A stretch of 64,000 nucleotides of DNA from Ornithinibacillus halotolerans. Lineage in GTDB: Bacteria; Bacillota; Bacilli; Bacillales; Amphibacillaceae. The stretch covers positions 1-64,000 of the forward strand of contig NZ_BMEY01000016.1 of assembly GCF_014637405.1 (NCBI RefSeq), given 5' to 3'. The notes beneath the pieces were generated by a model. It was not told the origin of the DNA. It saw nothing but the letters and a program-made list of their open reading frames with translations, and searched no databases. Position 1 is the first letter of the stretch. Every line of letters starts with the position of its first letter. Of this stretch, positions 53,475 to 63,614 are shown piece after piece. Both the position numbers and the translations under genes were made by a program.

Positions 53475-54395
53475 ATGACTATCTACCTTGATGCAGTATG
53501 GGTGTTGAACTTTCTTCTTGATTTCATGCTATTAATGTTAACACAAGCCCTATGTAGAGAAGCTACATCAAAAAGTAGATTGATATTTGGTGCTTTCTTT
53601 GCATCATTAATTGTCCCGCTAACTTTATATTTTCCAAACTCATACTTAACAACTGTAATTGGTAAGTTAATATATTCTATTCTCATTATCCTTATAACAT
53701 TCCGCTTTAAAACAGTAAACCGGATGTTAAAACAATGGTTCATCTTTTATTTTGTTTCATTTGCCATCGGAGGTGGGTTATTTGCACTACATTACTTGCT
53801 ACAGAATCCAATTGCCCTATCACCTGTAGGATTTTTATCTTTTAACACAGGTTATGGTGATCCGATAAGTTGGGTATTTGTTGTAATTGGATTTCCGATT
53901 GTATTTTGGTTTACGAAGAATCGTATGGACAAGCACGCAATAGAAAAGATTCGATACAACGAAATATATAACGTTAACATTACAATTAATAACCAAAGTT
54001 ACTCTACAACAGGATACATTGATAGTGGTAATCAGTTAGTTGACCCTTTAACGAAACGGCCTGTTGTTATCTGTGATGAGGAATTTTTACAACAATGGTT
54101 TACTAGCAAGGAATGGCAGAGTTTAAAACAGGCCTATAATCACTTTAATATTGATGACATCCCTACTAATTGGGTGGACTTAATTCAAATAGTTCCTTTT
54201 CAAGGGGTGGAGGGGAAAAGTAATTTCTTGTTTAGCATTAAACCAGATAAAATAGAAATTTTCTATGGCGAACAAAGAATTATCTCTACAAAAATATTAA
54301 TCGGAATACAGTTTGCTGAGTTAACAAAGGACAATCGATATCACTGTCTCCTTCATCCACAAATTATTCAACTAGCAACAATACACTCAGCTTAA
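53475..54395 (+). CDS. spoIIGA: sporulation sigma-E factor processing peptidase SpoIIGA
   Basis: A membrane-bound aspartic protease that removes the pro-sequence from sigma-E in the mother cell when signalled by SpoIIR. Five membrane helices fill residues 1-155 (YLDAVWVLNFLLDFMLL at the start). The protease half holds TGYIDSGNQLVDPLT with Asp183, the residue position known to be catalytic in B. subtilis. 306 residues. SD AAAGGAAG. It forms an operon with sigE. Confidence 0.95.
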   Translation: MTIYLDAVWVLNFLLDFMLLMLTQALCREATSKSRLIFGAFFASLIVPLTLYFPNSYLTTVIGKLIYSILIILITFRFKTVNRMLKQWFIFYFVSFAIGGGLFALHYLLQNPIALSPVGFLSFNTGYGDPISWVFVVIGFPIVFWFTKNRMDKHAIEKIRYNEIYNVNITINNQSYSTTGYIDSGNQLVDPLTKRPVVICDEEFLQQWFTSKEWQSLKQAYNHFNIDDIPTNWVDLIQIVPFQGVEGKSNFLFSIKPDKIEIFYGEQRIISTKILIGIQFAELTKDNRYHCLLHPQIIQLATIHSA

Positions 54396-54485
54396 TGGAA
54401 AACGATTCACATATGGTACGTTCAAAACTATATTTTCAAAATACTTAACTATATTAATTAGCTGTCTAAAAAAGGAGCGATAGGA

Positions 54486-55205
54486 ATGAAAAAAATGATG
54501 TTAAAAATAAAAGTTTGGTGGTATAAGTTACTAATAAAATTAGGAATAAAATCGGATGAGATTTATTATATTGGTGGAAGTGAAGCTCTACCACCCCCTT
54601 TATCAAAAGAAGAAGAAAGTAAACTATTAGTACTTCTAACAAAAGGGGATAGTGCTGCAAGATCGGTATTGATTGAAAGAAATTTAAGATTAGTAGTGTA
54701 TATTGCACGTAAATTTGAAAATACAGGAATTAATATTGAAGATTTGATAAGTATAGGTACAATAGGTTTAATTAAAGCTGTTAATACATTTAACCCAGAA
54801 AAGAAAATTAAACTTGCTACATATGCATCGAGATGTATTGAGAATGAAATATTAATGTATTTGAGAAGAAATAATAAATTAAAATCAGAGATCTCATTTG
54901 ATGAACCATTGAACATTGATTGGGATGGTAACGAACTATTATTATCAGATGTTTTAGGTACAGAGGAAGACATCATTACAAAAAACTTAGAAACAAAAGT
55001 AGATAAGCATCTATTACAAAATGCATTATCCCAACTTAATGCTCGGGAAAAACAGATAATGGAGCTTCGATTTGGATTAGTTGGAGAAGAAGAAAAAACG
55101 CAAAAAGACGTTGCAGATATGTTAGGAATATCGCAATCTTACATTTCTCGCTTAGAGAAGAAAATAATTCGTCGATTAAAAAAAGAATTTAATAAAATGG
55201 TGTAG
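54486..55205 (+). CDS. sigE: RNA polymerase sporulation sigma-E factor precursor
   Basis: Mother-cell sigma factor made as an inactive precursor. Residues 1-29 are the basic amphipathic pro-sequence ([20 protein letters not shown]), followed by the cleavage-region sequence [18 protein letters not shown]. Region 2 ([20 protein letters not shown]) and region 4 ([20 protein letters not shown]) are complete. 239 residues, as in B. subtilis. SD AAGGAGCG. Confidence 0.97.
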   Translation: MKKMMLKIKVWWYKLLIKLGIKSDEIYYIGGSEALPPPLSKEEESKLLVLLTKGDSAARSVLIERNLRLVVYIARKFENTGINIEDLISIGTIGLIKAVNTFNPEKKIKLATYASRCIENEILMYLRRNNKLKSEISFDEPLNIDWDGNELLLSDVLGTEEDIITKNLETKVDKHLLQNALSQLNAREKQIMELRFGLVGEEEKTQKDVADMLGISQSYISRLEKKIIRRLKKEFNKMV

Positions 55206-55261
55206 CATGTATTTAAATAGCTTTTTAATAAATATTACTCCTTAAATTCCTAATGAGTGTT

Positions 55262-55291
55262 GCATAAATTTTTCCTTCCTAGGAGATACTG
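55262..55291 (+). promoter_or_regulatory. sigma-F type promoter of sigG
   Basis: GCATA (55262-55266), a 15-base spacer and GGAGATACTG (55282-55291) fit the sigma-F consensus GyATA, 15 bases, GGnrAnAnTw at all but the last position. B. subtilis sigG is first transcribed by sigma-F in the forespore, so motif and context agree. The sigG start is about 35 bases downstream. Confidence 0.65.
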
Positions 55292-55325
55292 ACCATGAAC
55301 AGCATCTCCAATGGGAGGGTATAGA

Positions 55326-56105
55326 ATGACTAGACATAAAGTAGTAATATGTGGTGTCGATACATCAAAATTACCCGTTTTAACAAATGAAGAAATGCGG
55401 GAATTATTTGTAAGAATGCAAGGTGGCGATATATCTGCAAGAGAAGAATTAGTAAATGGAAATTTACGATTAGTATTAAGTGTTATTCAACGATTTAACA
55501 ATCGAGGAGAATATGTAGATGACCTATTTCAAGTCGGTTGTATTGGACTAATGAAATCCATTGATAATTTTGATTTAAGCCATAATGTTAGATTTTCCAC
55601 CTATGCAGTACCGATGATTATTGGTGAAATACGTAGGTATTTACGTGACAATAATCCAATTCGAGTATCACGTTCGTTAAGGGATATTGCATATAAGGCA
55701 TTGCAAGTAAGAGAAAAATTAATAAATAAAACTTCGAAAGAGCCTACACCAGCAGAAATTGCCAAAGAGATGGGTGTTCCGCATTCTGATGTTGTGTTTG
55801 CAATGGATGCTATTCAAGATCCAGTATCATTATTCGAACCGATATATAATGATGGTGGAGACCCTATATATGTAGTAGATCAAATTAGTGATGATAAGGA
55901 TAAAGATGATTCCTGGGTTGACAAGTTGTCTTTAAAAGAAGGAATGGTTCGACTAAATGAAAGGGAAAAAATGATTTTGAATAAGCGTTTTTTCCAAGGG
56001 AAAACACAAATGGAAGTTGCAGATGAAATTGGAATTTCACAGGCTCAAGTTTCAAGACTTGAAAAAGCAGCAATTAGCCAAATGAATAAGCAGATGTTTG
56101 AATAG
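55326..56105 (+). CDS. sigG: RNA polymerase sporulation sigma-G factor
   Basis: Late forespore sigma factor. It begins MTRHKVVICGVDTSKLPVLT, the sigma-G start (SpoIIAB/Gin-sensitive N-terminus), with region 2 LRLVLSVIQRFNNRGEYVDD, region 3 PAEIAKEMGVPHSDVVFAMD and region 4 EIGISQAQVSRLEKAAI. Start at 55326 with GGGAGGG 6 bases before. 259 residues. Separate from spoIIGA-sigE by its own promoter. Confidence 0.97.
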   Translation: MTRHKVVICGVDTSKLPVLTNEEMRELFVRMQGGDISAREELVNGNLRLVLSVIQRFNNRGEYVDDLFQVGCIGLMKSIDNFDLSHNVRFSTYAVPMIIGEIRRYLRDNNPIRVSRSLRDIAYKALQVREKLINKTSKEPTPAEIAKEMGVPHSDVVFAMDAIQDPVSLFEPIYNDGGDPIYVVDQISDDKDKDDSWVDKLSLKEGMVRLNEREKMILNKRFFQGKTQMEVADEIGISQAQVSRLEKAAISQMNKQMFE

Positions 56106-56107
56106 CA

Positions 56108-56148
56108 AGAAAGAGAATAGGCATAGAATGCTTATTCTCTTTCTTTTT
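56108..56148 (+). terminator. terminator after sigG
   Basis: A 12-bp perfect stem (56108-56119 with 56133-56144), continued inside by further pairs, and TTTTT. Confidence 0.85.
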
Positions 56149-56252
56149 GCCCTTTGAAAGGATAACATGGTTAGGAAATTTTGATTTAAACTGGTCTGAA
56201 TTATCCTTAATAGATAAGCATATATATGGATAATAAGGGTAGGTGAGCCGTA

Positions 56253-56510
56253 ATGATATTATTATCAGAATTACAAGTGAAAGAAGTAATCGTTGTTAAT
56301 GATGGTAGGAGACTTGGTCACATCTCTGATTTAGAGATTGATCCAGACCGTGGCAGAATTATTGCGCTCGTTATTTATGGCAAAGATAAAAAAGGTGGTT
56401 TTTTTGGAAAACCAGAGGAATTAATGATATATTGGGAGCAAATTGTAACAATTGGATCAGATGTAATTTTAGTAAAAGATGTAGATGGACCTAAATTATA
56501 TATTGAATAG
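56253..56510 (+). CDS. ylmC: YlmC/YmxH family PRC-barrel sporulation protein
   Basis: An 85-residue PRC-barrel protein beginning MILLSELQVKEVIVVNDGRR, then LGHISDLEIDPDRGRIIALV and the IYWEQIVTIGSDVILV strand. YlmC/YmxH members are linked to sporulation. Exact role unknown. It starts the ylm string; the gap of 24 bases to ylmD suggests cotranscription. Confidence 0.88.
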   Translation: MILLSELQVKEVIVVNDGRRLGHISDLEIDPDRGRIIALVIYGKDKKGGFFGKPEELMIYWEQIVTIGSDVILVKDVDGPKLYIE

Positions 56511-56534
56511 ACCAATTCGTAGGAGGAACAATCG

Positions 56535-57344
56535 TTGGAGGATATTTTACAGTTGAATGTAAATGATTTACTTCTAATTAATAAGTGGAAAGAGTTAAAT
56601 CCCAATTTACAAGTTGGATTTACCACTAGAAATGGTGGGAATAGTAAAGGTGATTTTGAATCGAATAACTTTGGACTGCATGTTTCTGATGATTATAAAG
56701 ATGTTATTGCAAATCGAAGAAAATTAGCAGAAACGTTGACTATTCCATTAGATAAGTGGGTTGCAGCAGAGCAAATACATAGTAATAAAGTGTATCATGT
56801 TCATGTGGCTGATGCTGGAAGAGGTTCGATAACAATTGATTCTTCTATTAAAGGAATTGATGGATTAATTACGAAAGAAAAAGGAATACTCTGTACAGCA
56901 TTTTTTGCTGATTGTGTCCCACTATTTTTCTTTGATCCCCATACAGAATATATTGGTATTGCACATGCTGGTTGGCAAGGAAGTGTGAAAAGAATAGCTG
57001 AGGAAATGACAAAACAATTTGTAAAACTTGGCTCTAATCTAGAGGATATCCTTGTTGTTGTAGGACCTTGCATAACTTATTCCAATTATGAAATTGATCA
57101 TTTTGTCTTTGAGCAAATTCCTGATGATTTTCGAAATCAAGTAACGGAACCAACGAATAATAATCATTATTTATTAGATTTAAAACAGCTAAATGTCGAA
57201 ATCCTTGTACAATCTGGTATAATTCGTAGTAATATAGATGTAACAAAATATTGCACGTTTAGAGATAATAATCTTTTTTTCTCTCACCGAAGAGATAATG
57301 GTAAAACTGGTCGAATGTTAGGTTTTATTGGTTATTGTTGTTAA
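56535..57344 (+). CDS. ylmD: YlmD, peptidoglycan editing factor PgeF / multicopper polyphenol oxidase-like family
   Basis: A YfiH/DUF152 family protein. The metal-site residues are visible: AAEQIHSNKVYHV (His), CTAFFADCVPLFFFDP (Cys) and IGIAHAGWQGSVKRIAEEM (His). The family has been described as laccase-like, as a purine nucleoside enzyme, and in E. coli as PgeF, which prevents misplaced serine in peptidoglycan; the role in bacilli is not settled. The start is TTG at 56535, 7 bases after AGGAGGA. 269 residues. Overlap-free but close to ylmE. Confidence 0.9.
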   Translation: MEDILQLNVNDLLLINKWKELNPNLQVGFTTRNGGNSKGDFESNNFGLHVSDDYKDVIANRRKLAETLTIPLDKWVAAEQIHSNKVYHVHVADAGRGSITIDSSIKGIDGLITKEKGILCTAFFADCVPLFFFDPHTEYIGIAHAGWQGSVKRIAEEMTKQFVKLGSNLEDILVVVGPCITYSNYEIDHFVFEQIPDDFRNQVTEPTNNNHYLLDLKQLNVEILVQSGIIRSNIDVTKYCTFRDNNLFFSHRRDNGKTGRMLGFIGYCC

Positions 57345-57370
57345 ACTGTAAGGAGGAGAAATACGTAATA

Positions 57371-58048
57371 ATGGATGTCTCAACAAATTTGGCAGAAATT
57401 AATGCTATTATTGAAGAATCTTGTCAAAAAGTAAATCGTCAACCTGATGAAATTACCATTATTGCAGTAACGAAATATGTTACAATTGATAGAACAAAGG
57501 AAGTAATTGATGCTGGGATTGTTAATCTTGGGGAAAATCGTCAAGAAGGATTTATGGAAAAATACAATTCTTTTAAGGAACAAGTAAACTGGCATTTTAT
57601 TGGTAGTCTTCAGACGAGAAAGGTAAAAGATATTATTGAAAAGGTAGATTTTATACATTCTTTGGACAGACTGTCATTAGCTAAGGAAATTAACAAACGT
57701 ACAACTAAAACGGTTGGCTGCTTTGTACAAGTAAATGTTAGTGGTGAGGAGTCCAAACACGGTTTGGATCCTAAAAATGTACTTTCTTTTATCGAAGAAG
57801 TAGCCGTATATACAAACATTCGTATTGTTGGACTAATGACTATGGCACCGTACACTGATAATAAGCAATTAATACATAATGTTTTCCGTGAGTTACGAGA
57901 ATTGAGAGATACAGTTAAAGCAAAACAATTCAATCATGCACCTTGTGAGTATTTATCCATGGGGATGAGTAATGACTTTGATATTGCAATAGAAGAGGGT
58001 GCAACCCATATTAGAATCGGCTCAAAATTAGTTGGGTCTAACAAATGA
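57371..58048 (+). CDS. ylmE: YggS/YlmE family PLP homeostasis protein
   Basis: A pyridoxal-phosphate binding TIM-barrel protein of the YggS/PROSC family that buffers free PLP. The lysine motif is EITIIAVTKYVTIDR, with NLGENRQEGFMEKY, WHFIGSLQTRKVKDI, VNVSGEESKHGLDP, and LSMGMSNDFDIAIEEGATHI at the phosphate site. Start at ATG 57371; AAGGAGGAG lies 12 bases before it, a little far. 225 residues. Confidence 0.92.
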   Translation: MDVSTNLAEINAIIEESCQKVNRQPDEITIIAVTKYVTIDRTKEVIDAGIVNLGENRQEGFMEKYNSFKEQVNWHFIGSLQTRKVKDIIEKVDFIHSLDRLSLAKEINKRTTKTVGCFVQVNVSGEESKHGLDPKNVLSFIEEVAVYTNIRIVGLMTMAPYTDNKQLIHNVFRELRELRDTVKAKQFNHAPCEYLSMGMSNDFDIAIEEGATHIRIGSKLVGSNK

Positions 58049-58058
58049 GGTGGAGTGA

Positions 58059-58478
58059 ATGAGTATAAAAAACAAGTTGAAAACTTTGTTTGCAATGGAT
58101 GATGACTATGAATATGAATATGTTGAAGAAGTCGAAGAGTCAGAAACTAAGTTGAAACCATTAACTAATAATAACACGACTACTAATAACGTAATCAATC
58201 TAAAAAGTGTTAAAACTGCCTCATCAAAAGTCGTTCTATGTGAGCCAAGAACATATGAAGAAGCCCAGCAAATAGCTGATAATATTGTGAATAAACGTGC
58301 TGTTGTTATTAATTTACAACGAGTTGAAACAAACGAAGCAAAGAGGATTGTTGACTTCCTAAGTGGAACTGTATATGCAGTAAACGGTGTTATCCAACGA
58401 CTCGGATCACAAACATTTTTATGTGCTCCTGACAATGTGGATGTATCAGGCAACATTTCCGAATCATATGAAGATTAA
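58059..58478 (+). CDS. sepF: cell division protein SepF
   Basis: An FtsZ-bundling and membrane-anchoring protein. The N-terminal amphipathic helix [16 protein letters not shown] is the membrane anchor; an acidic, Asn/Thr-rich linker covers about 20-55; the SepF core follows with [36 protein letters not shown] and [17 protein letters not shown]. 139 residues. SD GAGGTGGAG. Confidence 0.95.
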   Translation: MSIKNKLKTLFAMDDDYEYEYVEEVEESETKLKPLTNNNTTTNNVINLKSVKTASSKVVLCEPRTYEEAQQIADNIVNKRAVVINLQRVETNEAKRIVDFLSGTVYAVNGVIQRLGSQTFLCAPDNVDVSGNISESYED

Positions 58479-58500
58479 GTAAAGGACGGGTTTAAAATTC

Positions 58501-58785
58501 ATGGTGTTATATACAATATTTGAAATTCTCACGAACGTATTACGAATATACAGTTTTGGATTAATTATTTATATTTTTATGTCTTGGTTTCCTGGAGCAA
58601 GAGAATCCTCTTTTGGAGAGATACTCTCAAAACTTTATGAACCATATCTAGAACCATTCCGAAAATTTATACCTCCACTTGGCATGATCGATATTTCTCC
58701 AATTGTTGCTATTTTAGTGTTGCAGTTGGCAAGTAGAGGGTTATGGGCTGTTTTTGAAATGTTGGCTAGATTAATTTACGGGTGA
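58501..58785 (+). CDS. ylmG: YggT family membrane protein YlmG
   Basis: A 94-residue YggT-family protein with two helices. FGLIIYIFMSWFPGARESSF and LSKLYEPYLEPFRKFIPPLG, then DISPIVAILVLQ, are the family blocks. Thought to act in septal wall or shape functions by its conserved place in the sepF cluster. Confidence 0.92.
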   Translation: MVLYTIFEILTNVLRIYSFGLIIYIFMSWFPGARESSFGEILSKLYEPYLEPFRKFIPPLGMIDISPIVAILVLQLASRGLWAVFEMLARLIYG

Positions 58786-58793
58786 TGTAATAC

Positions 58794-59573
58794 ATGGATA
58801 TTTATCAACATTTCCGTAAAGAGGAACATGAATTCATTGATCAAGTACTTTCATGGAAAGAACAGGTGGAACGGTCCTTTCAAACGAAACTCACTGATTT
58901 TTTAGATCCTCGAGAACAGCAAATTATTGAGATGTTAATTGGTAAATCACACGATGAAGTCCAGTTTCAATTATTTGGTGGTGGAAATTATACGGAACGA
59001 AAGAGAGCCATCATTGCTCAGTTCTATGAAGAAATTTCGGATATAGATTTTAATCTTGCAGTAGTTCAAGCTACGTATCATGAGAAATTTATCTCGCTTA
59101 CTCATCGGGATGTTTTAGGTGCCTTTTTATCTTTAGGGATTCAACGTAAAAAAATGGGAGATATCTTTGTTGGGGATGGAATAATACAAATTGTCGTTGA
59201 CAAAGATATTGCTACCTATGTCATGATGAATTTAACTGCGATAAAAAGAGCATCTATTAAATGGGAAGAGGTCCCAACGAATACGTTTATAAATAAAGAA
59301 TCCGTATGGGCTTTTTCTGATAAAGTAGTCTCTTCATTACGCCTAGATACAATAATACGAGAGATTTATCATATTTCACGTAAAGAAGCCCAAGGATATA
59401 TTGAAAAAGGGCTTGTTAAAGTAAACTATCGACTAGTAGAAGATAGTAAGTTTATTCTTAGAGAAGGAGATTTAATTTCCTTACGAGGTAAAGGTAGAAG
59501 TAAGTTAATAAGTATCAACGGTCAAACGAAGAAAGAAAAAACTAGAATAACAACGGCTTTACTACAAATTTAG
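58794..59573 (+). CDS. ylmH: YlmH, S4-domain RNA-binding protein
   Basis: A 259-residue protein with a C-terminal S4 RNA-binding domain (about 182-245: LRLDTIIREIYHISRKEAQG, VKVNYRLVEDSKFIL, GDLISLRGKGR). The N-terminal part is the YlmH-specific domain with LGAFLSLGIQRKKMGDIFV-like block DVLGAFLSLGIQRKKMGDIF. YlmH has been linked to ribosome rescue/quality control, being related to RqcH-pathway factors. Start ATG with GGGTGATG. Confidence 0.9.
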   Translation: MDIYQHFRKEEHEFIDQVLSWKEQVERSFQTKLTDFLDPREQQIIEMLIGKSHDEVQFQLFGGGNYTERKRAIIAQFYEEISDIDFNLAVVQATYHEKFISLTHRDVLGAFLSLGIQRKKMGDIFVGDGIIQIVVDKDIATYVMMNLTAIKRASIKWEEVPTNTFINKESVWAFSDKVVSSLRLDTIIREIYHISRKEAQGYIEKGLVKVNYRLVEDSKFILREGDLISLRGKGRSKLISINGQTKKEKTRITTALLQI

Positions 59574-59795
59574 GAAGAGGGACTACATTTTGATTTATAA
59601 TAGATATCATGATGAGTCCTTTTTTTATATAAAAATATACTTTCCATACGATGCAAAACATGATAACTTTTATATTATAATTAAGGAATTTATCTATTTT
59701 TGCAGGAATTTCATATTTTTTGTTGAATTTTATTGGTATACTGATAAGAGAACTTATATCTATTTATATTAAGGAATATTAGGGAGGTTAATAAT
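59574..59795 (+). other. AT-rich spacer before divIVA
   Basis: About 220 bases. A 60-codon frame (59590-59772) is made almost only of Phe, Tyr, Ile and Asp codons and has a poor SD match; I read it as chance in AT-rich DNA. TTGTTGAA near 59720 and TATACT at 59736-59741 might be parts of a divIVA promoter, but spacing is not convincing. Confidence 0.4.
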
Positions 59796-60299
59796 ATGGC
59801 GTTAACACCATTAGATATACACAACAAAGAATTTACGAAAGCTTTTCGTGGGTATGATGAAGATGAAGTAAATGAGTTTTTAGATCAAGTTATTAAAGAT
59901 TATGAAATGGTAATTCGTGAGAAAAAAGAGTTAAAAGAAAAAATTGAACAAATGAATGAAAAACTAAGTCATTTTACCAATATTGAAACAACGTTAAATA
60001 AGTCTATCTTAATTGCACAAGAGACAGCAGAAGAATTAAAAGGAAATGCTACGAAGGAATCAAAATTAATTATTAAAGAAGCAGAAAAGAATGCCGATCG
60101 AATAATTAACGAGGCATTAAGTAAATCTCGTAAGATATCTATGGAAGTGGAAGAATTAAAGAAACAAGCAAAAGTGTTTCGAACTCGTTTAAAAATGCTA
60201 GTGGAAGCACAACTAGAATTAATCGGTTCAGATGACTGGGATGAAGTGTTTGATGTTGATATGGAGAGAGAATTTGAATTAGCAAACCAAGAGTCTTAA
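59796..60299 (+). CDS. divIVA: cell division initiation protein DivIVA
   Basis: A coiled-coil protein that collects at curved membrane (septa, poles) and places MinCD and the chromosome anchor. The lipid-binding N-terminus MALTPLDIHNKEFTKAFRGY is followed by DEDEVNEFLDQVIKDYE and two long coiled coils (about 28-60 and 70-140). 167 residues. GGGAGG precedes the ATG. Located between ylmH and ileS as in B. subtilis. Confidence 0.96.
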   Translation: MALTPLDIHNKEFTKAFRGYDEDEVNEFLDQVIKDYEMVIREKKELKEKIEQMNEKLSHFTNIETTLNKSILIAQETAEELKGNATKESKLIIKEAEKNADRIINEALSKSRKISMEVEELKKQAKVFRTRLKMLVEAQLELIGSDDWDEVFDVDMEREFELANQES

Positions 60300-60301
60300 T
60301 C

Positions 60302-60330
60302 TTGACGTTTTGTTAAAAATTACATATAAT
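60302..60330 (+). promoter_or_regulatory. sigma-A promoter of the ileS T-box transcript
   Basis: TTGACG (60302-60307) and TATAAT (60325-60330) with a 17-base spacer, directly before the T-box leader. Confidence 0.85.
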
Positions 60331-60339
60331 GCATACACA

Positions 60340-60600
60340 GATACGTAAAATAATTTAAATACGATGATAGAGACAGTATAAAAATAGTTGCTTTTCAAGC
60401 GAATTGGGAATTGGTGTGAGCCCAGTATAGCACATTTTTAGAATATCACTCTTGAGTATCCGATTCGAAAATATTTAGTAGGGTTGGACGTCTTATTCAC
60501 GTTACGAATATCGAGTGAATTTGGAATTTTTTTATTCTGAATTTATAAGGGTGGTACCGCGAGTCTTCTCGTCCCTTTTGGGATCTGAGAGGATTTTTTT
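60340..60600 (+). promoter_or_regulatory. T-box riboswitch leader of ileS (isoleucine)
   Basis: A T-box leader that reads charging of tRNA(Ile). The conserved T-box AGGGTGGTACCGCG is at 60548-60561. The terminator stem lies in 60562-60592 (GTCCC paired with GGGAT around TTTT) with a T run to 60600. The stem I region has a likely specifier ATC (60458-60460) in GAGTATCCGA, an isoleucine codon, matching the downstream gene. Uncharged tRNA(Ile) should bind and favour the antiterminator, raising ileS expression. Confidence 0.93.
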
Positions 60601-60686
60601 ATTTCTTAATGTTTACTGTTTTCAAAAAAATTGATAATAGTTGAACCCAATTACTATAACGAATGTTAAACAAGGAGGAAAATATA

Positions 60687-63443
60687 GTGGATTATAAAGA
60701 AACATTACTAATGCCGAAAACAGCTTTTCCAATGCGTGGAAATTTGCCAAACAAAGAACCAGAACGACAAATAAAATGGGAAGAAAATAACCTATATGAA
60801 AAATCGTTAGAAAGAACAAAAGGCCGTCCATTATTTATCTTGCATGATGGACCACCATATGCAAATGGAGACCTTCATATTGGGCATGCGATGAATAAAG
60901 TACTAAAAGACTTTATTACACGTTATAAATCTATGTCAGGATTTCACGCACCGTATGTTCCTGGATGGGATACACATGGATTACCAATTGAAGCAGCTTT
61001 AACTAAAAATAAAAAAGTGGATCGAAAAAAACTTACTACTGCTGAATTTAGAAAATTATGTGCAGAATACGCCATGAAACAAGTAGATAACCAACGTACC
61101 CAGTTTAAACAATTAGGTGTACGAGGCGACTGGGATAACCCTTATTTAACACTTGCGAAAGAATACGAAGCTGAACAAATTCGTGTGTTTGGCGAAATGG
61201 CCAAGAGAGGGTATATCTATAAAGGATTAAAACCAGTATATTGGTCTCCGTCTTCTGAATCAGCTTTAGCTGAAGCGGAAATTGAATATTATGATAAACG
61301 TTCTGCATCTATTTATGTTGCTTTCGATGTAGTAGATGGAAAAGGGGTATTGGACCAAGGAGATAAAATTGTTATCTGGACTACTACTCCGTGGACTATA
61401 CCAGCTAATATGGGTATTAGTGTACACCCAGATATTAATTATGTGTTAGTGGAAGTTAATGACGATAAATTCGTAGTAGCAGAAGCACTGCTTGAAAACT
61501 TAACTGGTGAACTAGAATGGGAAAATCCAACAGTTGTCAAAACATTTAAAGGAAATGAATTAGAACGTGCAACTGCTAAACATCCATTCTATGACCGCGA
61601 ATCACTAGTCATGCTAGGGGAACACGTAACAACTGATGCCGGTACTGGATGTGTTCACACAGCACCTGGTCATGGGGAAGACGACTTCTTCATTTCCAAT
61701 CAATATGGTTTAGAAACTATTTCACCAGTAGATGATAAAGGTGTATTTACTAGTGAAGCACCTGGTTTTGAAGGTATGTTTTATGATGATGCTAACAAAG
61801 TTGTGACAGAAAAACTATCAGAGTCCGGTGCATTATTGAAGATGTCCTTTATCACTCACTCTTATCCACATGATTGGAGAACGAAGAAACCAACGATTTT
61901 CCGTGCAACTGCACAATGGTTCGCTTCAATTAAGGACTTTAGAGAAAATATCTTAAATGAAATTAAGGAAGTTAAATGGTATCCTGCTTGGGGAGAAACT
62001 AGATTATATAATATGGTTCGAGACCGTGAGGATTGGTGTATTTCTCGTCAACGTACGTGGGGAGTCCCTATTCCTGTATTTTATGGTGAAGATGGTACGC
62101 CGATCATTACAGACGAAACAATTGAACATGTAGCTAATCTATTCGCTGAGCATGGTTCTAATGTATGGTTTGAAAGGGAAGCAAAAGATTTATTACCTGA
62201 AGGATTTACATCTGAACATAGTCCGAATGGCAAATTTACAAAAGAAATGGATATTATGGATGTTTGGTTTGATTCTGGTTCTTCACATGCAGGAGTATTA
62301 TTAAATCGTGAAGATCACAGAAGACCTGCCGATGTGTATTTAGAAGGAAGCGACCAATATCGTGGTTGGTTTAACTCTTCACTATCGACGGCTGTTGCAG
62401 TGACTGGTAAAGCACCGTATAAATCAATTGTAAGTCATGGCTTCACACTTGATGGAAACGGACGAAAAATGAGTAAATCATTAGGAAATGTAATCGTACC
62501 ATCTAAAGTGTTGAAACAGTTAGGTGCAGATATTTTACGACTTTGGGTTGCTTCTGTGGATTATCAAGCGGATGTTCGCATTTCAGATGATATTTTAAAA
62601 CAAACATCAGAAAGTTATCGTAAAATTCGTAACACTTTCCGTTTTATGCTTGCGAATCTTGCTGACTTTAATCCAGAAACAGACCGTGTACCAGAGGCTA
62701 AAATGGAAGAAGTAGACCGCTTCATGCTTCACCGTCTACAAAGATTAGTTAAAGAAACTCGTGAAAGTTATGAAAGATATGAGTTTTCACCGATTTTCCA
62801 TAAGATTCATAATTTCTGTGCAGATGATTTGAGCTCTTTCTATTTAGACTTTGCTAAAGATATTTTATATATTGAAGCTAGTGATAATCATCGTCGTCGT
62901 AGTATTCAAACAGGATATTATGAAATCTTAACAACACTTGTAAAATTATTAACACCAATTATTCCACATACTGCTGACGAAGTTTGGGAGTACATTCCAG
63001 GGGTTAAAGAGGAAAGCCCACAATTAACAGATATTCCTGAACCACGTGAGGTAGAAGGATTTACTGGTTTAGAAGATAAGTGGGAACACTTTATGGCAGT
63101 ACGTAATGATGTCTTAAAAGCATTAGAGGAAGCTCGTAATGAGAAGATTATTGGTAAATCTTTAGAAGCGAAAGTTACGTTAGTAGCAAAAGATAAAGAA
63201 ACAAAAGAAGTTTTAAATACGATTGATCATGTTCACCAATTATTAATTGTATCTGAAGCAAAAGTTTTAGATGAAGCTCCAAATACAAGTGAATACCGTT
63301 ATGTGGATGTATTAGTTGAAAAACATCCAGGTGAAAAATGTGATAGATGTTGGGTTGCATCTGATACAGTTGGAGAAATTGAGAAACATCCAACATTATG
63401 CTCACGCTGTGCGGAAGTTGTAGAAGAACATTATCAAGGGTAA
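60687..63443 (+). CDS. ileS: isoleucyl-tRNA synthetase
   Basis: Charges tRNA(Ile). Class I motifs are HIGH (residues 64-67, [15 protein letters not shown]) and KMSKS (594-598, [13 protein letters not shown]). The editing domain (about 200-400) includes [18 protein letters not shown] and [16 protein letters not shown]. The C-terminal zinc site is CDRCW and CSRC. Start taken as GTG 60687, 8 bases after GGAGG; the longer frame has no SD. 918 residues, the bacterial type-1 form. Regulated by the T-box upstream. Confidence 0.97.
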   Translation: MDYKETLLMPKTAFPMRGNLPNKEPERQIKWEENNLYEKSLERTKGRPLFILHDGPPYANGDLHIGHAMNKVLKDFITRYKSMSGFHAPYVPGWDTHGLPIEAALTKNKKVDRKKLTTAEFRKLCAEYAMKQVDNQRTQFKQLGVRGDWDNPYLTLAKEYEAEQIRVFGEMAKRGYIYKGLKPVYWSPSSESALAEAEIEYYDKRSASIYVAFDVVDGKGVLDQGDKIVIWTTTPWTIPANMGISVHPDINYVLVEVNDDKFVVAEALLENLTGELEWENPTVVKTFKGNELERATAKHPFYDRESLVMLGEHVTTDAGTGCVHTAPGHGEDDFFISNQYGLETISPVDDKGVFTSEAPGFEGMFYDDANKVVTEKLSESGALLKMSFITHSYPHDWRTKKPTIFRATAQWFASIKDFRENILNEIKEVKWYPAWGETRLYNMVRDREDWCISRQRTWGVPIPVFYGEDGTPIITDETIEHVANLFAEHGSNVWFEREAKDLLPEGFTSEHSPNGKFTKEMDIMDVWFDSGSSHAGVLLNREDHRRPADVYLEGSDQYRGWFNSSLSTAVAVTGKAPYKSIVSHGFTLDGNGRKMSKSLGNVIVPSKVLKQLGADILRLWVASVDYQADVRISDDILKQTSESYRKIRNTFRFMLANLADFNPETDRVPEAKMEEVDRFMLHRLQRLVKETRESYERYEFSPIFHKIHNFCADDLSSFYLDFAKDILYIEASDNHRRRSIQTGYYEILTTLVKLLTPIIPHTADEVWEYIPGVKEESPQLTDIPEPREVEGFTGLEDKWEHFMAVRNDVLKALEEARNEKIIGKSLEAKVTLVAKDKETKEVLNTIDHVHQLLIVSEAKVLDEAPNTSEYRYVDVLVEKHPGEKCDRCWVASDTVGEIEKHPTLCSRCAEVVEEHYQG

Positions 63444-63453
63444 TTATTGATGT

Positions 63454-63488
63454 AGGAGTACAAATCGTTTGATTTTGTACTCCTTTTA
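63454..63488 (+). terminator. terminator after ileS
   Basis: An 11-bp stem (63454-63464 with 63474-63484) followed by TTTTA (T run partly in the stem). Confidence 0.75.
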
Positions 63489-63614
63489 TCATGTCTATTT
63501 CAAATAATATAATCCTATTAATAATTGAATTTTGACTGGATTAGTTATAAGATTAACTAAGGATTTTATCTAGACTTTAAGACCAACAAGTAGTTTATAT
63601 CGGAGGCTAAGGGA

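Noticed and set aside
59590-59772. 60-codon frame before divIVA
   Set aside because: Low-complexity Phe/Tyr/Ile composition from AT-rich DNA, no conserved motif.
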